In this document: piece after piece, positions 15,126-24,276 of the stretch | Layout: every line of letters starts with the position of its first letter | Position numbering within the stretch: position 1 is the first letter of the stretch | Assembly (NCBI GenBank): GCA_019187225.1 | Contig: JABAQQ010000026.1 | Span: 124,001 to 188,000, forward strand | Origin: Saprospiraceae bacterium | Lineage (GTDB): Bacteria; Bacteroidota; Bacteroidia; Chitinophagales; Saprospiraceae | Reading direction: 5' to 3' | Length of the DNA: 64,000 nucleotides | Made by a program: the position numbers and the translations under genes | The notes under the pieces: model-generated | Database searches by the model: none | The model's input: the letters and a program-made list of their open reading frames with translations, nothing else | What the model was told of the DNA's origin: nothing

Positions 15126-16520
15126 CTATTTTGAAAGAAGCCAGTTCTTAAACGCTACGTTGGATTCCTTCATGATTTCAGTTTTAAGGCTTGTAGCGTA
15201 TTTACCGTCCCATTTCAGCAGGGCCAGTTTTCGGGTGTAACCTGTAAATTTTAACATGCCTTCCGATAGTCTTGGCGCGACGTTGCGGTTGCGGCGCAGG
15301 TATTTATCGAAGGCATCCAATTGAGCGAGCAACAAGTCGAAATAACTGTCATCCTTCCAATACAACTCGCACCAGGCTCTGATTGTCAAACCTTTGGATT
15401 TGTAAATATCCTGAGGCTCGCTAAATGTATGGTTCAGTATTTCTATCGCTTTGGTATATTCCTGTTGTTCAAAATACCATTGACCCATAGCCAACGCCAG
15501 CGCGTTTTCGCGTACAGAAGCATCGAGCGCATATTGGTAGTTTTCCATAAAATGCCGCGTCCAATCGAATTCCCGACAGCGCGTACCCGCAGTGACAATG
15601 TTGTGAAAAATCTGCTCATTGAGTTTCCCATTTACGAGGAAGCAATCATACTCCAAGCCGGTTTTGTGCAATTCAAAACTGGTAGAAACAAATTCCGTCT
15701 TGCCCTTATTGATGAGGCGGTTGCAATAATTCAATAGTATTTTCAGAACGTTGGACTGGTCGTCGGGGCGGAATGTCCGGATATGCGTGATGAACAGACC
15801 AACGAGTTCCCCCAAATCTGCCGTTGAATCGTGCGTATCTTGGAGTACAGCCAGTTTTTTATAGAGAATGAGTAAGGGATTGCTCGTATCAACGCCGTTT
15901 GAAGCATTTGCCACCGTTTTCGCGGCGCCCACCGCGTTTTCCCAAGCATTCAGGCTGCATTGCAACTTTGCCGCCGTCAATGTTTTGAACGCTTCAAAGT
16001 TTTTTAACGCATTGATCAGCGCCTCCCGGCCGTTGGTCACCATATCTGTACCCGGGTGCCCGAAATACAACAGGTTCAGATCCTTTTTTTCCCGGAAATA
16101 CAACTCGTCGCGGTAAGGCATGGCGTCCAGGGTCTTGTCCAACTCCCACACTTTTTTTTCAAATACGTCATAACAGTCGGGCCGTTCAGAATAAGCCTGC
16201 ACTAACAGTTTTTTTTGCTTTATTTCCTCCTTCTCCAATTGCAGCGCGACCAGGTACTGCTCCAGCAGGGCGGTGAAGTCCGACATCAGGTTGAGCAGTT
16301 TCTGGTGGTCATAAGCCCGCCCCGGAAATATCTTTCTGAATACCTTTTCCTTGGCGAGCGCAGGTGATGCGAATTCCGGGTGATGCTCCCGAAGCAGGAG
16401 ATACAGTTTTACGATGGCCGGGTTGGCGTTGTAAAACGGCGATTTCAGGAACTGAAGCAGGCGCTTGAGTTCCGGCGCAGTGAGGATGCGGAGCTGGCGG
16501 ACGAGTTTGCTGTGGTGCAT
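15126..16520 (-). CDS. Hypothetical helical-repeat protein, Bacteroidota-type
   Basis: 464 aa from ATG 16520 (a TTG at 16547 would add nine residues). All-helical, charged sequence: an N-terminal block (LRILTAPELKRLLQFLKSPF) followed by TPR-like helices, e.g. VRENALALAMGQWYFEQQEY then TKAIEILNHTF. No signal peptide, membrane helix or catalytic motif. It resembles the protein at 40477-41952 in length, helix spacing and N-terminal layout (ALLPAHKQKLLDFFSSKF against the block above), so both probably belong to one family of unknown function. No operon partner: both neighbours are far or divergent. Confidence 0.7.
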   Translation of the reverse strand: MHHSKLVRQLRILTAPELKRLLQFLKSPFYNANPAIVKLYLLLREHHPEFASPALAKEKVFRKIFPGRAYDHQKLLNLMSDFTALLEQYLVALQLEKEEIKQKKLLVQAYSERPDCYDVFEKKVWELDKTLDAMPYRDELYFREKKDLNLLYFGHPGTDMVTNGREALINALKNFEAFKTLTAAKLQCSLNAWENAVGAAKTVANASNGVDTSNPLLILYKKLAVLQDTHDSTADLGELVGLFITHIRTFRPDDQSNVLKILLNYCNRLINKGKTEFVSTSFELHKTGLEYDCFLVNGKLNEQIFHNIVTAGTRCREFDWTRHFMENYQYALDASVRENALALAMGQWYFEQQEYTKAIEILNHTFSEPQDIYKSKGLTIRAWCELYWKDDSYFDLLLAQLDAFDKYLRRNRNVAPRLSEGMLKFTGYTRKLALLKWDGKYATSLKTEIMKESNVAFKNWLLSK

Positions 16521-16650
16521 GTGTGCGGGTATGCCTGTTTCAGGCAAATTCGGCGCGCAAAATAAACATTTAATTCCTTATTGGATGTTTATATCAAGAA
16601 AATGATTATCAATATTTTAGCTCTTAAATTTAAAATTACAAGTGAAGATT

Positions 16651-16685
16651 TATTCCTGATTTCGCGCTGAAATTGTCTTTGCCTG
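16651..16685 (+). promoter_or_regulatory. Recurring 36-bp intergenic motif, copy 2
   Basis: Begins TATTCCTGATTTCGCGCTGA and continues AATTGTCTTTGCCTG; it matches 1971-2006. It lies after an AT-rich block between divergent genes, about 120 bp before the start at 16806. Confidence 0.35.
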
Positions 16686-16805
16686 AGAAAAGTCGTGGGT
16701 ACATTTTTGTTCTGTCAACGATAAAAGACGCAGTGCTTTTCTTATTCAGCCGGAAAACCATCCTGAAAAGCACGTTCACTTCGAACGAAATAGCATCCTT
16801 GATCA

Positions 16806-17567
16806 ATGAAAACCCAGGTTGTCATCCTCAGGCAACAATGCCTGACCTATGCCCAAAAAACCGAAATGTGGGCCGTCTATCGCGGATTCTACCACTACAC
16901 GGAGCAATCTTTTATGGAGCGCATCCACCGGAACACACACTTTTCGCTGTATCTGCACGGAGGGAAAATCGTCGGTTTCACCGGCTTGAGAATAGACAAA
17001 ACCGAAGTGAACGGACGCCGCCGGTTGTTGATTTACCTTGGCCAAACGGTCGTCACCCGGCAGTATCGCGGGCAGTCGCTGCTCCCTGCGACCGTCCTCT
17101 TATTGGCGATGAAATATTGGAAAGAATCGCTGACTTCCGATGTGTGGTGCTGGTACGATGCGTTGAGTTACAAGGCTTATCTGGCCTGCGCCAAATGCGG
17201 AACTGACTATTATCCTTCTCGCCGCACAGAAACGCCGATGCACGTCCGGGAGATGCGCGATTTTGTGGGGAAAGCCCGGTACGGCGATGCCTACTGCCCT
17301 CAGATGGGAACGGTCGCAAAAGAAGTCAACTACCTGAACGACCCAACGGTGAATATTTTTGAAGAAGACCTGCAAGACCCCGATGTGGCGTTTTTCGCTC
17401 AAGCCAATCCGCGTCATTCCGAAGGTCACGGGCTGCTCGTTTTTGCACCGCTCAACCGGAAAAATGTGTTCAATTTGGTGCGCCGGTACTTTAGCCGCCC
17501 GTTTGGTGGCCGCAAAAAGGCTTCGGGAACAGCTGCGCCTTCCGGTAAGCCCCGGGTGGCGTTTTAA
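16806..17567 (+). CDS. Hypothetical protein, possibly GNAT-like acyltransferase
   Basis: 253 aa, soluble. The N-terminal 150 residues have the order seen in acetyltransferase folds: AQKTEMWAVYRGFY, then strands LYLHGGKIVGFTGLRI and LLIYLGQTVVTRQYRGQSLLP, where the last resembles a short V-x-x-x-x-R-G-Q acyl-CoA-loop. I cannot confirm it. The C-terminus is basic (YFSRPFGGRKKASGTAAPSGK). It ends 10 bp before the epimerase-like gene and is probably in one operon with it. Confidence 0.65.
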   Translation: MKTQVVILRQQCLTYAQKTEMWAVYRGFYHYTEQSFMERIHRNTHFSLYLHGGKIVGFTGLRIDKTEVNGRRRLLIYLGQTVVTRQYRGQSLLPATVLLLAMKYWKESLTSDVWCWYDALSYKAYLACAKCGTDYYPSRRTETPMHVREMRDFVGKARYGDAYCPQMGTVAKEVNYLNDPTVNIFEEDLQDPDVAFFAQANPRHSEGHGLLVFAPLNRKNVFNLVRRYFSRPFGGRKKASGTAAPSGKPRVAF

Positions 17568-17577
17568 ACTTCAACCG

Positions 17578-18696
17578 ATGAAAATCAAGCACATTACCGT
17601 ACATCGGCTCCGCATCCCCTTGCGACTGCGTTTCGAACAGTCGAACAACAGCACCGCCATTTCGGACAGCACTGTTGTCGAAATGACGACCACAGGCGGC
17701 CATGTCGGCTACGGCGAAAGTTGTCCCCGGCCCTATGTGACCGGCGAAGACTTCAACTCTGTGGAGCGCGACATCCAAAGCATGATCGCTTGGTTGAAAA
17801 ATGCCGAATTCCAGACGATTGACGACATCCGCGAATTGGCGACTCAAGAATTGCCCCGACGCATTGGCCTGTCGGCTGTTTGCGCCCTCGAACTGGCCTT
17901 GCTCGACGCTTTATGCAAAGAAAACAACACGACTCTTGCAGCGGCATTGGAGATAAAATTGCCCGAACGGGTCGAATATTCCGGCGTGTTGCCTTTGCGC
18001 AGCCCGGCAGGTTTGGAGCAGCTGATGTCGCTCGTCGGGCGATTCGGTTTTAGGAATTTAAAACTGAAAGTTGACAGCGATTTGGCTGCCAATCTTGCCC
18101 GTATCGAAGCGGTTAGAGCAACATTCCCGGTAGAAATCCCCATTCGGGTGGATGCGAACTGCGCTTGGTCACGGGAGGACGCTTTGCGACAAATTCCCGC
18201 TTTGTCAGCGCTGGGGATCCAGGTGTTTGAACAGGTTTTTCCAAAAAATGCCGACGAGGAGATGGCGCGCTTGCAACAGCATTTGGGTGAGCAGATATTT
18301 TTGATGGCTGATGAATCCATGACTACGAAAACCAGTGCCGAACGACTCATCCGACAAAGTGCCTGCAGGCGTTTTAATTTGAAAGTCTCCAAAAACGGTG
18401 GCCTGTTCAATACGCTGGACTTGTATGGTTTGGCGCGACAAAACGGCATCGAGTGTCAATTAGGCGCGCATTTCGGTGAAACCTGCATCCTCACCGCCGC
18501 AGGGATCGTGCTGACCGCGATGGCCGGGCCGCTGACGGCCGTGGAAGGGGGATTGGGCACACATCTGCTGGAGTATGATCTCTGTTTGCCTTCGATGCAA
18601 TTCGACGAACAAGCCAGAATTTCCCGACCGTCAGGACTGCTTTCCAGTCCGGGCTTGAACGTTCATATACAGTCACAACTGCTGGTCGAGCGTTGA
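17578..18696 (+). CDS. Enolase-superfamily dipeptide epimerase (L-Ala-D/L-Glu epimerase-like)
   Basis: 372 aa. All residues expected for the muconate-lactonising/dipeptide-epimerase group are in place: the K-x-K pair Lys162/Lys164 (LKLKVD), metal ligands Asp192 (RVDAN), Glu218 (FEQVF) and Asp245 (ADES), and the opposite-face base Lys269 (FNLKVSKNGG). These positions nearly coincide with those of Bacillus AEE, as I recall them. Such enzymes recycle murein Ala-Glu dipeptides; the exact substrate needs assay. ATG 17578 is chosen because the N-terminal capping domain starts MKIKHITVHRLRIPL; the longer frame from 17359 overlaps the upstream gene. Confidence 0.88.
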   Translation: MKIKHITVHRLRIPLRLRFEQSNNSTAISDSTVVEMTTTGGHVGYGESCPRPYVTGEDFNSVERDIQSMIAWLKNAEFQTIDDIRELATQELPRRIGLSAVCALELALLDALCKENNTTLAAALEIKLPERVEYSGVLPLRSPAGLEQLMSLVGRFGFRNLKLKVDSDLAANLARIEAVRATFPVEIPIRVDANCAWSREDALRQIPALSALGIQVFEQVFPKNADEEMARLQQHLGEQIFLMADESMTTKTSAERLIRQSACRRFNLKVSKNGGLFNTLDLYGLARQNGIECQLGAHFGETCILTAAGIVLTAMAGPLTAVEGGLGTHLLEYDLCLPSMQFDEQARISRPSGLLSSPGLNVHIQSQLLVER

Positions 18697-18895
18697 TAGT
18701 GTCAAAATGACCCGTAACCTTGTAATCGCACAATCTCTGCTGCTGCGCTTCCACTCATCCTATCCCGCTTCTCATTGAGATATGCTCCGTTTGGCACGAC
18801 TAACCGATAGTCGTTTGCCCAATCCCTCCACACCCGCTTTCCGACGGCTAATGCCCTCATAACCAATCACTCAGTTTACATAAATCTTTTCAACA

Positions 18896-19711
18896 ATGAG
18901 AAAAATTAAAATCATCTTCTGCTGTCTTGCTTTTTTGGCATTCGGCCTACACCTCTCAGCCCAAACTGCACCCACCCCAACCACTTACTATTTTGTGGAC
19001 TACATGAAATCCACACCCGGCCATGCGGGCGACTACGTCCGGCTCGAAAAAACCGTGTGGAAAGACCTCCACAAGGCCCGCATCAAAAAAGGCGGCTCCG
19101 AGATCGGCTGGTGGCTGCTCGAAGTGCGGATGCCCAGCGGCGCGAGCACGGAATACGACTACGTGACCGTGACCGCCGTGTCGGGTTGGAACGGTATCGA
19201 CAGCCTTTACAACAGCTGGCCGGGCGTTTTCAGCGGTATGACCAAAGAGCAGGCCAAGCACGTGGACTCGACCGGGATGTTCCGCACCCTCGTCCGCACG
19301 GAGATTTCCAGCCTGATGGATCTGATAGTAAAAAATCCTTCTGACGCCAATGCGCCTCCTCCCAAATACTGGTTTGTCAATTTTATGGACGTACCTGCCG
19401 GCAAGTGGGATGATTATGTAAAAATGGAAAAAGAACTTGTCAAGCCGGTACATCAGGAGCAAATCAACAATGGCCACCGGGCAGGCTGGGGCTTGTACAG
19501 CATCGAGTTTCCTTACGGCGCAGAAACGAAATATAACGCCGTCACGGTGGATTATTTCAATAAATGGAGCGATGTCACCGCCGACAATGTAGGAGCCATG
19601 TGGCAAAAAGTGCATCCCGGCAAAAAGATGGAAGACATCGGCAAAACCATCGAAGCCGCACGCACATTGGCACGCAATGAAGTGTGGGTGCTGCTGGATT
19701 ATGCGCAATGA
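18896..19711 (+). CDS. Secreted protein with two repeated ferredoxin-like domains (hypothetical)
   Basis: 271 aa with a signal peptide (KIIFCCLAFLAFGLHLSAQ). It holds two homologous halves of about 120 residues: the first starts YYFVDYMKSTPGHAGDYVRL with EKTVWKDLHKARI, the second starts YWFVNFMDVPAGKWDDYVKM with EKELVKPVHQEQI. The YxxVDYM...DYVxLExxxWKxxH pattern and strand/helix order suggest a dimeric alpha-beta barrel (ABM/DABB-like) fold. Function unknown. A related gene follows at 19784, and a decayed copy of the second half lies at 21490. Confidence 0.75.
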   Translation: MRKIKIIFCCLAFLAFGLHLSAQTAPTPTTYYFVDYMKSTPGHAGDYVRLEKTVWKDLHKARIKKGGSEIGWWLLEVRMPSGASTEYDYVTVTAVSGWNGIDSLYNSWPGVFSGMTKEQAKHVDSTGMFRTLVRTEISSLMDLIVKNPSDANAPPPKYWFVNFMDVPAGKWDDYVKMEKELVKPVHQEQINNGHRAGWGLYSIEFPYGAETKYNAVTVDYFNKWSDVTADNVGAMWQKVHPGKKMEDIGKTIEAARTLARNEVWVLLDYAQ

Positions 19712-19783
19712 TTTCTTCATAACATTCGAGGCCCGGCATTCAAGTTGAGCCTCCAATTTTCTCAACTTTGAAATTTTCAGACA

Positions 19784-20620
19784 ATGAAAAAATTTATCAA
19801 TTCTCTCATTTTGGCAGCCCTTTTCTGCCTATCCAGCAACTTTCTTACCGCGCAAGGCGGAGACTCCCAGGGTTACTACTCCTTCGACTACATGAAAGTG
19901 AAACCCGGTATGCACGACGAATACCTGAAATTAGAAAAGGCGTGGAAAAAAATCCATCAGGCAAACATCAAGGCGGGCAAGTACAATTTCTGGGAGCTCA
20001 CGCAGGTCGCCTATCCATCCGGCGACAACGAAGAATACAATTATGTGACCCGCATCAACTTCAAAGGTGAAAAACAACTCGCCGGCTACCTCGAAAACTG
20101 GACGATGCCCGACCTGGCCACCATACTCACGCCGGAAGAACGGGCGCTCGTGGACCGCACCACTGAAATCAGGACGTGGGTGAAATCCGAAATCTGGTCG
20201 CACGCAGACATGGCACTGGGCAAAGACATAGACAAAGAAAAGATTGTGGTTTTCAACTATTTTGATTTCCCCGAAACGGGCAGCCGGACTGCCCACCAGC
20301 GGGTGGAACGGGAGATTTGGAAGCCCGTGCACGAGGCCCGCATCAAGGACGGGAAAATGACAGGCTGGATAATGGTCTCCAAGCAGTTGCCTTGGGGCTC
20401 TGCCGATGCCTACCACGATGCCACCGTGGATTTGTACGCTGATTGGGAACAGTTTCTCACACAAGGCAGCCCCATCCCGTATTTTGAAAAAGTACACGCC
20501 GGAAAAGATGCGGACAAGTTGTTCGCTGAGACCAATGCCGCCTGTGACCTGATACGGCAGGAGGTGCGGATGGTGGTGAACAGTTCGAATGCTCCCAACG
20601 ATGCCCCTGCGAAGAAGTAA
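19784..20620 (+). CDS. Secreted protein, paralogue of the preceding gene
   Basis: 278 aa with a signal peptide (NSLILAALFCLSSNFLTAQ). Two halves of the same type as its neighbour: YYSFDYMKVKPGMHDEYLKL with EKAWKKIHQANIKAGK, and VVFNYFDFPETGSR with VEREIWKPVHEARIKDGKMTGW. Divergent from its neighbour at sequence level, so an older duplication. The C-terminal tail ends in NAPNDAPAKK. Spacing of 72 bp and the same direction suggest co-expression with the 18896 gene and the following lipoprotein. Confidence 0.75.
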   Translation: MKKFINSLILAALFCLSSNFLTAQGGDSQGYYSFDYMKVKPGMHDEYLKLEKAWKKIHQANIKAGKYNFWELTQVAYPSGDNEEYNYVTRINFKGEKQLAGYLENWTMPDLATILTPEERALVDRTTEIRTWVKSEIWSHADMALGKDIDKEKIVVFNYFDFPETGSRTAHQRVEREIWKPVHEARIKDGKMTGWIMVSKQLPWGSADAYHDATVDLYADWEQFLTQGSPIPYFEKVHAGKDADKLFAETNAACDLIRQEVRMVVNSSNAPNDAPAKK

Positions 20621-20705
20621 TGGCCGGATAGAAATATTTGAAGTTGCTAAGGCTTAACAGTGCCGCCGAAAAACGATCATTTTTCAATCTTTAAATCTTC
20701 AGACA

Positions 20706-21182
20706 ATGAAATCAACCAACCTTTTGCTCGCCGTTGCAGTGAGCGTATTTTCGTTCACCTCCTGCCAACAGGCTCCGCCGCCTCCAGCTGCACCTGACCT
20801 CGCTAAAATCCGCACAGAAATACAAGCGATGGAAAATGCCTACGCCGAAGCGTGGAACGCCAGAAACGCCGCGGCGGTCATGGCTTATTATGCCGACGAC
20901 GCGGTGAGTCTGGCCAACAATTCGCCTATTCTTACCGGCAAAGAAGCGATTATGAACGACTTAAAGAAACAATTCGAAAGTGATACCACCAAAATGACTG
21001 CTTCTTTTGAAGTGCTGGACATTTTTGCGGCTGGGGATCTGGTAGTCGAGACTGGGAAATCCACATTCAAAGTTGCATCCGGGTCGGTGGCTTTGACTGG
21101 CAAGTATATGTCCTTGTTTGAAAAACGGGACGGGAAATACGTCTGCATTCGGGACTGCTACAACAACGACAAAAAGGAGTAG
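20706..21182 (+). CDS. Lipoprotein with DUF4440 / NTF2-like domain
   Basis: 158 aa. A lipobox FSFTSC places the lipidated Cys at 20, followed by a Pro-rich spacer (QQAPPPPAAP). The remainder is an NTF2-like (SnoaL/DUF4440) fold: IQAMENAYAEAWNARNAAAVMAYYADDAV, then a central LTGKEAIMNDLKKQF and the final strands YMSLFEKRDGKYVCIRDCYNND. Such domains bind small ligands or act as isomerases; no catalytic assignment is possible. It is the third gene of a secreted-protein run starting at 18896. Confidence 0.8.
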   Translation: MKSTNLLLAVAVSVFSFTSCQQAPPPPAAPDLAKIRTEIQAMENAYAEAWNARNAAAVMAYYADDAVSLANNSPILTGKEAIMNDLKKQFESDTTKMTASFEVLDIFAAGDLVVETGKSTFKVASGSVALTGKYMSLFEKRDGKYVCIRDCYNNDKKE

Positions 21183-21489
21183 TGCGACTTGATTTTCAAA
21201 CAAAAAAGAGCCGCGCGGCAAGTGATGCGCGGCATACTACTGGACATATTTAAATTCACCGCAAAGACGCAGAGGCGCGGAGGAGGTATTTTGTATTGAA
21301 AATCAATTATTTGAAAGTTCTCTGCGCCTCTGCGTCGCCGCGGAAGGGGTGTGTCCAAAGTCTGATTGATTGGAATTTTTATAATTTTGAAAATAGGCCG
21401 CTCGACTGGCCGACGGAGGCAAATAGTTGGACCATAGATTATTTTAAGTCGTTCAACTAAACCCGATTTCATCCCCCGTTGGGGCGACC
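21183..21489. other. Intergenic, one hairpin, no gene
   Basis: Contains a G+C-rich mini-hairpin (GCCGCGC / GCGCGGC, 21212-21235), which could terminate the preceding gene, and the inverted repeat at 21257-21343. Confidence 0.5.
21257..21343. repeat. Inverted repeat of the 'ACGCAGAGGCGC' type
   Basis: The arms CCGCAAAGACGCAGAGGCGC (from 21259) and CTCTGCGCCTCTGCGTCGCC (to about 21340) are nearly complementary around a 36-base AT-rich loop. Likely a dispersed REP-like element. Confidence 0.7.
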
Positions 21490-21782
21490 TGTTCGGTAGC
21501 ATGACCAAAGAGCAGGCAAAGCATGTAGATTCGACTGAGCTGTTCCGCACCCTCGTGCGCACGGAGATTTCCAGCCTGATGGATTATGGCGCAGAAACGA
21601 AATATAACGCCGCCACGGTAGATTATTTCAACAAATGGAGCGATGTCACCGCCGACAACGTGGGCGCTATGTGGAGAAAAGTGCACCCCGGCAAAAAAAT
21701 GGAAAACATCGGCAAAACCATCGAATCCGCATGCACATTGGTGCGCAATGAAGTGTGGGTGTTGCTGGATTACGCGCAGTGA
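21490..21782 (+). pseudogene. Decayed copy of the 18896 secreted protein gene
   Basis: The reading frame from MTKEQAKHVDSTELFRTLVR to EVWVLLDYAQ matches residues about 114-271 of the 18896 product. It lacks the signal peptide and first domain, and about 59 residues are missing in frame at ISSLMD/YGAETK, which removes the start of the second domain. DNA similarity to the parent is still high. Confidence 0.8.
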
Positions 21783-21797
21783 GTTTTTGAGCCTCCT

Positions 21798-22507
21798 TCA
21801 TAGCGGAATCTCATGCAGGTTTTTCCAACTCAGCACGTTCGCCAAACTGCGTTTTTGCACCTCGTCGCCGCCATAGACCAAAAAACTTTCGGTCGGCAAC
21901 GCGCCCGACAGGGATTGAAAGTAAACCAAGCTGTCGAAAAAATGAGCGTTGATGGTTCTGCCCGATTTGATTTCGATGGGCATTCCACATATGTTTTGAT
22001 GTAGTCGAGCAGCCAGTTGGTCGGGTTGAGGTCGAGGTCGTAGATGCGCGGGTAGAAGCCCTTGAGGACGTAATCTTCGTAAGCGGGCATGGCAAAAGCG
22101 GTGTCTCTAATCTCCTCCAGTGCAAAAGGGAGCAGGTTGAAAATGGCGACCCGCCCGGCGAGGCTCTGTGCGACACTTTCCATGAGCAGCAGGTTTTGAG
22201 AGCCGGAAATAACAAACTGACCCGGCACTTTTTCGCGGTCAACCGCCACCTGAATGTAGGAAAGCAAGTCGGGCGCATATTGCACCTCGTCCAAAATGGC
22301 CTTGCCGCCGAGGTTTTGCAGAAAGCCCTTGGGGTCGCTCAGGGCAAATTTCCGATGCTCGATGTCCTCCAAATTGAGATAGACATGCGTCGGAAAGATT
22401 TGCTGAACGAGGGTGGACTTGCCGCTCTGCCGCGGTCCTGTGACCGCGACAACCGGCATTTTTTCAGCTGCCGCGCTGATGTGCTGCCCCAAAATCCGAA
22501 GAATCAT
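21798..22507 (-). pseudogene. Broken AAA_14/DUF4143-type ATPase gene
   Basis: The first 175 or so residues are an intact P-loop domain of the AAA_14 family: Walker A in TGPRQSGKSTLVQQIFP, Walker B in AILDEVQ, sensor in FVISGSQN, then GRVAIFNLLPFALEEI. After LLDYIKTYVEC the frame is lost. The true C-terminal end (IEIKSGRTINAHFFDSLVYF to LANVL) reads in another frame at 21798-21983. About 130-150 residues, including most of DUF4143, are missing between the two parts, so an internal deletion with frameshift inactivated the gene. Confidence 0.85.
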
Positions 22508-22643
22508 TTTTTTGCAAATTAGAAACCAAACTTCTAATCTGCAAAACTAATTGCATTTTCCAAATGTGTTCAATTTCTTTTTTGCCCTTAAAGAGAAAGT
22601 TTGGAGGGTTTAGAACACTTGACTTTCAGGTTATTGCGATCCG

Positions 22644-22674
22644 TTACTGTTCAAAACCACTTTGCGCTGGCTAT
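22644..22674 (+). repeat. 31-bp repeat, inverted partner at 26052-26086
   Basis: Contains GTTCAAAACCACTTTGCGC followed by TGGCTAT. The reverse complement at 26052-26086 has the same 19-bp core followed by CAGCTAT. The pair encloses the LpxH-like and sigma factor genes. Confidence 0.65.
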
Positions 22675-22761
22675 AAAAAGTCTACCTATATGAAGCTGCC
22701 TTATGTAAAAAATTCAAAACAAACCGGAGCGCATTTTTCCAAACCTGTCCACTCCGGTTCA

Positions 22762-22791
22762 CCCGCCGAAGCCCTTCAGGGCGAAGGCGGG
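22762..22791. repeat. REP-like palindrome, family B
   Basis: CCCGCCGAAGCCCTTCAGGG continuing CGAAGGCGGG; same family as 13851-13958 and 46431-46458. Confidence 0.75.
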
Positions 22792-22936
22792 TATTTCGTT
22801 GTTGGTTGTTGGTAATTCGTTGTTGGTTCTTAGGTGTTCGTTCCCAAAGCAAAACGCAGATCGGACAGTTCCTTCCAGGATGACAAACAGATTGAGGTAA
22901 AAAAGAGAGTCAACTCTACGAACCAAGAACTAAGAA

Positions 22937-23797
22937 CTAAATAGCATCGAACGCCGCCACCCCGTTCAATTCCGGTACCACCTCATCGCGGCGCAGCGTA
23001 TGAATCTTCGGCTCGCGCTCCGGCACTTGCAAGCGCGGGTTCACCACTTCGAATTCCGTTTCGTCGTACTTGTAAAGTGACCATTGTCCGCCTGAAAATT
23101 CGAGTGCCGTCAGGTGTTCCACCCAGTCGCCGCTGTTCAGATACATGATCTTTTTGCCGTTTTCCGCTTCTAATTCACGCATTTGCGGTTGGTGGATGTG
23201 GCCGCAGATCACGCAATCGTAGTCGTTTTCCGAGGCGATCTGAATGGCGGTTTCCTCGAAGTCGCTGATGTATTTTACCGCACCTTTTACGCTTTTTTTG
23301 ATCTTGGCTGCGAAGGACACCGGTGCGAAGCCGAACAGGCGCCGCATCCAGTTGATCGTCCGGTTGATGCGGATCAGCAGGTCATAACCCTGGCCGCCGA
23401 GTTTGGCGAGCCAGCGGGCGCGCTGGACGCTCGCGTCGAACACATCACCGTGAAAGACCCAGTGCGTTTTGCCGTCCACCTGGAAAACGAGTTTGTTGCG
23501 CAGGTGGAACAGCCCGAACGACAATTCGCCGAATTTGCGCAGCAGATCGTCGTGGTTGCCGGTGAGGTAATACACCTTGGTGCCGTTCACCGCCATTTTC
23601 ATGATGCGGCGCACCACTTCAAGGTGGTCTTTGGGGAAATAACTTTTTTTGAAATACCAGATGTCGAATATGTCACCGTTGAGCACCAGCGTGCGCGGCT
23701 GAATGCTCTTGAGGTAGTTGTGCAACTCGCGGGCATGACAGCCGTAGGTGCCGAGGTGGATGTCCGAGAGTACTACTATGTCGGGTTTGCGTTTCAT
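22937..23797 (-). CDS. UDP-2,3-diacylglucosamine pyrophosphatase-like metallophosphoesterase (LpxH-like)
   Basis: 286 aa. The metallophosphoesterase motifs are complete: VLSDIHLG near the N-terminus, LNGDIFDIW, LTGNHDDLLRKFG, VFHGDVFD, and CGHIHQP followed by LNSGDWVEH. Length and the GNHDxxLR motif fit the LpxH/LpxH2-like group that cleaves UDP-diacylglucosamine in lipid A synthesis, although many Bacteroidota carry several such paralogues of unproved substrate. The C-terminal 40 residues after KYDETEFEVVN are an extra charged tail. No operon partner: more than 600 bp separates it from the next gene. Confidence 0.82.
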   Translation of the reverse strand: MKRKPDIVVLSDIHLGTYGCHARELHNYLKSIQPRTLVLNGDIFDIWYFKKSYFPKDHLEVVRRIMKMAVNGTKVYYLTGNHDDLLRKFGELSFGLFHLRNKLVFQVDGKTHWVFHGDVFDASVQRARWLAKLGGQGYDLLIRINRTINWMRRLFGFAPVSFAAKIKKSVKGAVKYISDFEETAIQIASENDYDCVICGHIHQPQMRELEAENGKKIMYLNSGDWVEHLTALEFSGGQWSLYKYDETEFEVVNPRLQVPEREPKIHTLRRDEVVPELNGVAAFDAI

Positions 23798-24181
23798 GTT
23801 TTGATGCAGGGTTCAGTTTTGGGAAATCGCATTTTTTATATATCTTTTGACTGTTTTTTATCCCGGGAAGTCACTTGAACCCGGTTTTTTGAGGTTTGAT
23901 GCTAATTCTGATCTTCAGCCTTTTTGGAGTCGGCTGTATATTTTCAAAATACCGTTTTTTAAATCCCGCGCCGAGAGAAAACGATCCCTTCCGGGAAAAG
24001 CCTGAAGCATAGAGAGTGGAGAGTGCCGAAGCGGCAAAAAGAGCGACCGGGCAGGAAAGGGTGTGTGAATCGTTCAGGCGCGGGTTGAATTTCATGTTTT
24101 TTTGACCATTTGACGGTACAAAATTACCCTGAACAAGACCCAAAGAGCGTTAAGCCAATGTGAAGTTTGAATTAATTAACT

Positions 24182-24229
24182 CAAGTTGTGACCTATGGCA
24201 ACTCCGGGGGCGTAGCCGGTCACAACTTG
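24182..24229. repeat. Hairpin, 12-bp arms
   Basis: CAAGTTGTGACC at 24182-24193 pairs perfectly with GGTCACAACTTG at 24218-24229; the loop is G-rich. No T-run. Confidence 0.6.
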
Positions 24230-24276
24230 CATTAATGTTTTGTTTCCGTCCAGTTACTTAACCCCACCAATTTTGT

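Larger units (their letters stand above)
22508..22936. other. Intergenic with repeats, no gene
   Basis: Contains a 31-bp sequence repeated in inverted orientation at 26052 (22644-22674), a REP-like palindrome (22762-22791) and short GTTGTTGGT / AAGAACTAAGAACTAA repeats at both ends of 22797-22940. Confidence 0.6.

Noticed and set aside
16673-17206. 177-aa plus-strand frame overlapping the 16806 gene
   Set aside because: It is in another frame, has Arg/Pro-rich shadow composition and no domain.
23871-24143. 90-aa minus-strand frame
   Set aside because: Ser/Phe/Lys-rich random composition, no start context, lies between hairpins.
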